From: an uncultured Ruminococcus sp.
GTDB lineage: Bacteria; Bacillota; Clostridia; Oscillospirales; CAG-272
Assembly (NCBI GenBank): GCA_902796505.1
Contig: CADBPA010000236.1
Location: forward strand, 1-7,238
Reading direction: 5' to 3'
Length of the DNA stretch: 7,238 nucleotides
Both the position numbers and the translations under genes were made by a program. The stretch's first letter is position 1. Each line of letters opens with the position of its first letter. Below, piece by piece: positions 4,501 to 7,238 of the stretch. Under the pieces are notes generated by a model. It saw only the letters and a list, made by a program, of their open reading frames with translations, ran no database searches and was not told where the DNA came from.

Positions 4501-7238
4501 TTCGGCGAATGGGAGCAGACCAAAGCTCCGACCTGCACCGAAGCCGGCGAGGAGACGCGCGTATATCTTCCGGATCCGACGCGCATCGAAACCAGACCGA
4601 TCCCCGCGACCGGTCACACCCCGGCGACGGCGGTAGAAGAAAATTACATAGAAGCCACCGAAACGACAGAGGGCAGCTATGATCTTGTCGTGTATTGCTC
4701 GGTTTGCCACGAAGAACTGTCCCGGCAGACGAAGACGATCGCTCCGATTGTTCTTCCCGGTTCCAAAGGGGCGATTGACGTCTGGCTGATTGCAGGTCAA
4801 TCCAACGCGGCGGGTTACGGTTCAAATCCTCAGGGCGAGCTGTTGACCGATCCGAGATATAAGACCGGCTTTGACCGGGTTCTCTATTACGGCATCGGAT
4901 ATAAAAACGTAGTTCTCGACGGCTTTGTACCTGTAAAACTCGGACAGGGCAAAGATTCCGGCGCTTCGGGCGCGGAGATCGGTATCGCTTCCGTCGCCGC
5001 TGCCGCGGACGGCATGAGTGCTGTCATCAAGGTAGGTGTCGGTTCGGCATATCTGTACCCCAATACCGGACACGAAATCTCAAAGGAGTACGGAACCTGG
5101 ACCTCTCCTTCCTATATCGCTGCTCATCAGATTTCCACCGACGGCAATCAAACCGGAGCCCTTTATCTGACGTTCCTGCAGACGGTCAAAGACGGACTTG
5201 ATCTGCTGACCGCAGAGGGATATACGCCGGTCGTCAAAGGCGTCTTTTGGATGCAGGGAGAAGCGGAAACGGGAACCGAACTCTACGCCTCTTCCTATCG
5301 TGAACTGCTGGAAACGCTCATCCTCGATATGAGACGCGACCTCGGCGAAATCGCCGACGCCGATCTTTCGGATCTTCCGTTTGTGATGGGCAGGATCACG
5401 AGAAACCAGGAAAAGAATTCCGACGGAGAATTTGTTTATACACAGCCTGCTTATCTGAGCGTTGTGACCGCCGCCCAGGCGAGCGCCGCAGACTCGCTTC
5501 ATAACGTATTTGTTGTGGATACCACAGGACTCGAACAGTCTGACGGATGGCATTATACGGCGAACGGTCAGAAATATCTCGGCGAACAATTCGTGCTGAC
5601 GGTCATTTCCGCAGAAGGAAAATACGGCGTGACTCTCCGGGGAGAAAACGTGACGATCCGGGGCGGAGGAGAGAAAGCGGAAGGCGAAGAGGTCACCGTC
5701 GTGATCACGCCGAACGCCGGTTGTACGATCCTTTCGGTCCGTTATCGGGAAGGAATCGCCGAAAGCGTCCCAATCTCATTGAAAAGCGACGGAAGTTTCA
5801 CCTTTACGATGCCTGCGGCGTCGGTTGTCTTTGAAGTCGAGGCGGTTGACGCGAATGCGGTCACGACCGAATACGGTGTGCTTCCTTCCGCTTACGCCGT
5901 CGGAGAGGAATATCCGTTTGTTCTCTTCCGCGACGGTAATTTTGCCGGCGCCTACGAAATATGGGATCAGGCAGCAGCTGCTGCGGTCCTTCTGATCCAG
6001 GGACCGGCGTCCGCGGAAAAACAGGTAGAGATTTTGTTAAGAGCCGACGCCTCCACCAATAAAATTACCGGAGTCAGCTTCGCTTTCGTCGGAGGAAAGT
6101 TTGTTCTCGATCTCGGAGGTCATACGCTGACGAGCGGCGAAGGGCAGATCTTCAACGCGCTCGGAAAAGCGACAAACGGTTTGGTTCACGATTCGCGTTT
6201 CGTCATCAAAAACGGCAGAATCCTCATGTCTCACGGACCGGTGGTTGCATTCAACAACGTGTCCTCCGAGGACTATACGTCGCGCAAAAATTTCTATTTT
6301 GATTTCGAGCGGGTTACGTTCGGGCTGGCGGAAGACCACCAGACGTGGCACGGTTTGATCGTGGATTGTTATGACAACGGTACGATCGGCTGTAACGGCT
6401 ATATCACGCTGCGCGACTGCAGCATAGACCTGGTTTCGGTCGAACCGATCAAGGCTCTGAATATTTTCGATCTGAACGATATCTCCAACAAAAACAATAT
6501 CCGCGTTACGATCATAGGCGGCAGCTTCACGGTGTCTGACAGTTTCAACAGCCTGGTCTCTCTTGCCGTTGTGAATGAACCGAACGATTTCGGCGTAGAC
6601 AGTGTCGTCTTTGCCGCCGACGGAAGCCGACGTTACACCGAGTGGATCTCCTACGCGATTCTGAAAGACCAGACGTTTGACGCTGCGGAGGGAGAACCGG
6701 TCCGGCTGGTTGGCGCAAGCGCGGAAACTCCGTATCGCTACACGCTTGAGATCGTTCATACACCCTCCGGATCGGTGGAAGAAAATCGCAAGGAAGCGAC
6801 CTGTACGACGGAAGGCAGCTATGACCTTGTCGTCTATTGCTCGGTTTGCGGCGAAGAACTTTCGAGAAAAACGGTTACCATCCCCGCCCTCGGGCACACC
6901 TACGGCGCATGGATCGAAGAGATCCCTGCGACCTACGAAAGCGAAGGCGCGCTCGGCCACTACCATTGCTCGGTCTGCGGCAAGGACTTCGACGCCGAAA
7001 AGCAGGAGATCAGCAGCCTTGTGATCCCGAAGCTCGAAGCGGTCGTCCGGCTCTCCGGCGTGAAGCAGAACATCACGCTCACGACCGAACTGCGCACCAA
7101 CGTCTTCTTCCCGCAGGGTGAGAAGAAGGTGACGAAGGTCCTCTGCGGCGACGTGGAGCTTCCGCTTCTGCAGAGAACGCTGGACGGCGTCGTCTACGAC
7201 TACGTGACGATTTCGGTCGCCGCCAAGGACGCGGCAAA
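1510..7238 (+). CDS. Giant secreted multidomain protein: metallophosphoesterase, SGNH acetylesterase-like domain, three β-helix modules (3' end outside window)
   Basis: I read this frame codon by codon: 1,909 codons without a stop, running off the window. Order by residue: signal peptide (1-28), Cys motif (47-57), calcineurin-like metallophosphoesterase (58-357), β-helix-like module 1 (387-680), acidic Pro linker (about 686-699), module 2 (700-995), CSVC repeat (998-1085), SASA/SGNH esterase-like domain (1088-1361), divergent InlB B-type repeat (1363-1446), module 3 (1452-1748), two CSVC repeats (1749-1844), and the start of a C-terminal domain. The protein should be exported. Two hydrolase domains suggest removal of phosphate and O-acyl groups from an extracellular glycan or polymer, with β-helices for binding or as a scaffold; substrate and true activity are unknown. 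No anchor (LPXTG, dockerin) is visible, but the C-terminus is missing. The gene is divergent from the AraC-type regulator and probably under its control. Codon use changes near 6,895. Confidence 0.93.
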   Translation, partial: MKKTTRILLLLALVLTACLITAIAVSAASSVQETDWVEAPAKQLVRCPGGDCDHSDCDYVYSFAVVGDTQQLNYRDVGEETDNMKTLYRWILNHRESLNIQFVMGLGDITQSFNTSQERYAAEWPHAKEAIALLDEARMPYSLVRGNHDISDGMNGAFGYGNAYYAMIESLAETGDGGFLGDYLDEEKGIFKVESTWRRITAGGRKYLIFALDYQPTEVSLDNACRLIGENPDCKVIVTLHEFLGRDGAIQDDKDSTFPYKQIGSASWGQIVTGGDVFPRTMWERLRKYENLEMILCGHVDVDDVICTQMRGENGNTVTCILTNGQTIDQTVEPCGLVTMLYFSADGNVAHVEYISTVREAEEKPAYLKQRNQYAIQLAYEDGWVETDYGYMPKEALAHPFHVFQDDDGLSETENVYVGSYDSWTDAALCVRTLYNYGSATVRKDKTFTILLTEDYDGTSMSQATNEMGKIPGTAELDLGGHTFTLGNVPLLRYYNNAGDVSYCPTFRTKNGTLAISGSGNPLILQTTVDKQTINAEFSHVNFVYGAASKASVVSCYNGNSSRTGNVNLLFDECTFDLTASGNAITLAALQDVNNNNHVTLTWRGGEIRAADASSVTFYTVNEQGDTVLFGKGAEEEYPKLVLAGQTAVTGSYLAEDGVTLLSFGEPSADGALYVYRLTPTGSVVTPDDPEPSEEPERETPYGTIPDAYLSAEDYPALMFLDGQVIAACASDVETTQTSWTTGFLEKARNRTGKVVVYLRRDVSVVNASFSNYSTVNDLLYDLGGHTLTVKAGVFITANKKSKNDSVFEVRNGSVLLAGSAQFLALSTGTANGYGYRYTLNFDRVNVAYASGATATALITNFGGSGSGVGQISYADLTFTDCRFDFLTNAPSKAVTFLNVAADSNNNIATIVFRGGSLAAKATGFTFASLGGADDPDAPDSMRFEKDADGGYFSLILPESASAPLDTYANEEGTVLYYAKGGTADGKTTYTLTEREDFGEWEQTKAPTCTEAGEETRVYLPDPTRIETRPIPATGHTPATAVEENYIEATETTEGSYDLVVYCSVCHEELSRQTKTIAPIVLPGSKGAIDVWLIAGQSNAAGYGSNPQGELLTDPRYKTGFDRVLYYGIGYKNVVLDGFVPVKLGQGKDSGASGAEIGIASVAAAADGMSAVIKVGVGSAYLYPNTGHEISKEYGTWTSPSYIAAHQISTDGNQTGALYLTFLQTVKDGLDLLTAEGYTPVVKGVFWMQGEAETGTELYASSYRELLETLILDMRRDLGEIADADLSDLPFVMGRITRNQEKNSDGEFVYTQPAYLSVVTAAQASAADSLHNVFVVDTTGLEQSDGWHYTANGQKYLGEQFVLTVISAEGKYGVTLRGENVTIRGGGEKAEGEEVTVVITPNAGCTILSVRYREGIAESVPISLKSDGSFTFTMPAASVVFEVEAVDANAVTTEYGVLPSAYAVGEEYPFVLFRDGNFAGAYEIWDQAAAAAVLLIQGPASAEKQVEILLRADASTNKITGVSFAFVGGKFVLDLGGHTLTSGEGQIFNALGKATNGLVHDSRFVIKNGRILMSHGPVVAFNNVSSEDYTSRKNFYFDFERVTFGLAEDHQTWHGLIVDCYDNGTIGCNGYITLRDCSIDLVSVEPIKALNIFDLNDISNKNNIRVTIIGGSFTVSDSFNSLVSLAVVNEPNDFGVDSVVFAADGSRRYTEWISYAILKDQTFDAAEGEPVRLVGASAETPYRYTLEIVHTPSGSVEENRKEATCTTEGSYDLVVYCSVCGEELSRKTVTIPALGHTYGAWIEEIPATYESEGALGHYHCSVCGKDFDAEKQEISSLVIPKLEAVVRLSGVKQNITLTTELRTNVFFPQGEKKVTKVLCGDVELPLLQRTLDGVVYDYVTISVAAKDAA
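1648..1680 (+). other. Three-cysteine motif before the phosphoesterase domain
   Basis: C47-PGGD-C52-DHSD-C57 has evenly spaced cysteines, with H54 and acidic residues between them. It sits between the signal peptide and the catalytic domain. The pattern suggests a small metal site or a disulfide hook. I do not recognise it as a named domain. Confidence 0.5.
1681..2580 (+). other. Calcineurin-like metallophosphoesterase domain, residues 58-357
   Basis: The motif order matches the family: VVGDTQ (D68), GLGDITQ (G107-D108), RGNHD (G146-N147-H148-D149), VTLHEF (H241) and LCGHVD (G298-H299). These correspond to the D-x-H, GDxx(D), GNHD, H and GHxH metal-ligand blocks of the two-metal phosphoesterases. 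Three positions differ from the textbook set: Q70 replaces the His of DxH, Q111 replaces the Asp of GDxxD, and D301 replaces the last His of GHxH. From memory, a GDTQ first motif is common in secreted clostridial members, so the domain is probably still active, with one metal site altered. The substrate is unknown. Confidence 0.85.
2668..3549 (+). other. β-helix-like module 1, residues 387-680
   Basis: This is the first of three homologous modules of about 295 residues. Shared landmarks are a YGxxP entry (Y389, P393), LDLGGHTFT (477-485), a KNGTLAISG strand, an FDECTF strand, an Asn-rich turn (V593-NNNN-H598) and RGGEI (604-608). Short β-strands separated by Gly/Asn turns are typical of right-handed parallel β-helices of the pectate-lyase type. 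No catalytic set is recognised, so binding or a structural role is as likely as enzymatic activity. The entry-to-LGGH segment is about 10 residues longer here than in the other two copies. Confidence 0.65.
3607..4494 (+). other. β-helix-like module 2, residues 700-995
   Basis: The second copy shows YGTIPDAY (702-709), YDLGGHTLT (781-789), VRNGSVLLAG, FTDCRFDF, the Asn-rich turn DSNNNI (903-908) and RGGSL (914-918). An acidic Pro linker (TPDDPEPSEEPE, ending at residue 697) separates it from module 1. It ends at the start of the first CSVC repeat region. Confidence 0.65.
4501..4764 (+). repeat. CxxC 'CSVC' repeat region 1, residues 998-1085
   Basis: The opening FGEWEQTKAPTCTEAGEE matches the 'GxW…ATCTExG' pattern, followed by PATGH and then a unit ending VVYCSVCHEELS (C1063, C1066). 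From memory, such units ('ATCTEEG…CSVCG…IPALGH') are common spacers in large clostridial surface proteins and may bind zinc. This copy has lost the Cys of 'ATCT' in its second unit (E1051) and has His in place of the Gly after CSVC. Confidence 0.7.
4633..4740 (+). repeat. Direct repeat, left copy (36 codons)
   Basis: This segment pairs with 6775-6882 in the same frame without gaps. By hand count 83 of 108 bases agree. The core 4672-4707 (GSYDLVVYCSVC) matches 6814-6849 at 34 of 36 bases. The two copies bracket the esterase, the InlB-type repeat and β-helix module 3. Confidence 0.9.
4771..5592 (+). other. SGNH/sialate-O-acetylesterase-like (SASA) domain, residues 1088-1361
   Basis: IDVWLIAGQSNAAGYG carries the block I GQSN motif with the presumed nucleophile S1098. 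GASGAEIGIA matches the GPE-type block, VKGVFWMQGEAET holds the QGE block (Q1249-G-E1251), and DGWHYTANGQKYLG supplies the DxxH pair (D1345, H1348). The set and its order match SASA-family carbohydrate esterases (sialate O-acetylesterase and CE6-type acetylxylan esterases), and the length of about 275 residues is normal. All catalytic-triad residues are present, so hydrolysis of O-acetyl groups on a glycan is likely. Whether the substrate is sialic acid, xylan, mucin or a cell-wall polymer cannot be told. Confidence 0.88.
5596..5847 (+). other. Divergent InlB B-type repeat, residues 1363-1446
   Basis: The stretch has the usual course of this β-rich extracellular repeat: V-x-L/I strands, EGEEVTVVITPNAGCTI, then a SFTFTMPAASVVFEVEA ending. 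It is a spacer between the esterase and β-helix module 3 and has no catalytic role known to me. Confidence 0.75.
5863..6753 (+). other. β-helix-like module 3, residues 1452-1748
   Basis: The third copy shows YGVLPSAY (1455-1462), LDLGGHTLT (1533-1541), IKNGRILMS, FERVTF, LRDCSIDL, the Asn-rich turn SNKNNI (1659-1664) and IGGSF (1669-1673). The distance from LGGH to the late GG pair (about 125-134 residues) is similar in all three modules, which supports common origin by duplication. Confidence 0.65.
6754..7041 (+). repeat. CSVC repeat region 2, two units, residues 1749-1844
   Basis: Unit one has EATCTTEGSYDL and YCSVCGEELS (C1765, C1777, C1780) and runs to IPALGH. Unit two has YGAWIEEIPATYESEG and HCSVCGKDF (C1820, C1823) and runs to VIPKLE. 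Unit one is the full form of the degenerate unit in region 1. Unit two uses a different codon style and belongs with the following sequence. Confidence 0.75.
6775..6882 (+). repeat. Direct repeat, right copy (36 codons)
   Basis: This is the partner of 4633-4740. The copies are 2,142 bp apart, an exact multiple of three, so recombination between them would delete the esterase to module 3 block and keep the frame. Confidence 0.9.
7042..7238 (+). other. Start of the C-terminal domain, from residue 1845, cut by window edge
   Basis: The visible part (VRLSGVKQNITLTTELRTNVFFPQG … VYDYVTISVAAKDAA) is β-rich. It resembles the N-terminal half of the domain that, from memory, closes many large clostridial surface proteins. 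The tail at 2-238 would fit the C-terminal half of the same kind of domain. Function unknown. Confidence 0.5.

Noticed and set aside
3193..4800. 535-codon open frame on the minus strand
   Set aside because: Long, but antisense to the uninterrupted 1,909-codon frame that has clear domain motifs. Its composition (R, G, V, D, A rich) is typical of a mirror frame, and no family is recognised.
5080..5589. 169-codon open frame on the minus strand
   Set aside because: Antisense to the esterase domain, whose GQSN, QGE and DxxH motifs prove the plus frame.
6037..6966. 309-codon open frame on the minus strand
   Set aside because: Antisense to β-helix module 3 and the CSVC repeats; same mirror-frame composition and no start signal.
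1510..7238. Cell-wall anchor, dockerin or S-layer motif
   Set aside because: None is visible in the translated part. The C-terminus lies outside the window, so absence cannot be claimed for the whole protein.
1..7238. Insertion sequence, phage or defence genes
   Set aside because: No transposase, integrase, terminal inverted repeats, toxin-antitoxin or nuclease motifs were seen. The repeats present are internal protein modules and one gene-end tandem repeat.

Overview
The window looks like a chromosomal segment of an uncultured, probably gut-associated member of the Clostridia (Bacillota). The support is indirect: coding is moderately GC-rich with C/G-ending codons, intergenic DNA is AT-rich, promoter and ribosome-binding elements match the Bacillota consensus, and the surface-protein style (LGGHT β-helix modules, CSVCG repeats, divergent InlB-type repeat) is one I associate with clostridial secretomes. 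Nothing here fixes a genus.

Layout. (1) Positions 2-238 hold the last 78 codons of a plus-strand gene, probably the C-terminal domain of another large secreted protein. Its final codons and stop lie in a 46-bp tandem repeat (209-346). The repeat has three copies, one in each reading frame, and each encodes the same short tail and stop. (2) Positions 239-581 are non-coding and hold the rest of that repeat, a GC-rich hairpin and a strong bidirectional intrinsic terminator (about 425-461). (3) Positions 582-1400, minus strand, encode a complete 272-residue AraC-family regulator with a metal-cupin-like sensor domain. (4) Positions 1401-1509 are a compact divergent control region. It carries a perfect consensus extended -10 promoter for the regulator, a 10-bp-spaced direct repeat over its -35 element, and an AT-rich, poorly defined promoter for the plus strand. 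(5) From 1510 to the window end runs one uninterrupted reading frame of at least 1,909 codons encoding a giant secreted protein.

The giant protein reads in order: signal peptide; short Cys motif; calcineurin-like metallophosphoesterase; two parallel-β-helix-like modules; a CxxC 'CSVC' repeat; an SGNH/sialate-O-acetylesterase-like domain with Ser, QGE and DxxH motifs; a divergent InlB B-type repeat; a third β-helix-like module; two more CSVC repeats; and the start of a C-terminal domain cut by the window edge. The most economical reading is a regulator and target pair: the AraC protein senses a ligand, perhaps a carbohydrate, and controls the divergent gene, whose product would remove phosphate and acyl groups from an extracellular glycan or envelope polymer.

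The most unusual points are the three-frame tail repeat, the phosphoesterase plus esterase plus triple β-helix architecture, the in-frame direct repeats bracketing the esterase block, and an abrupt codon-usage change near 6,895 inside the giant gene. Functions are read from motifs and remembered family features; no search was run.
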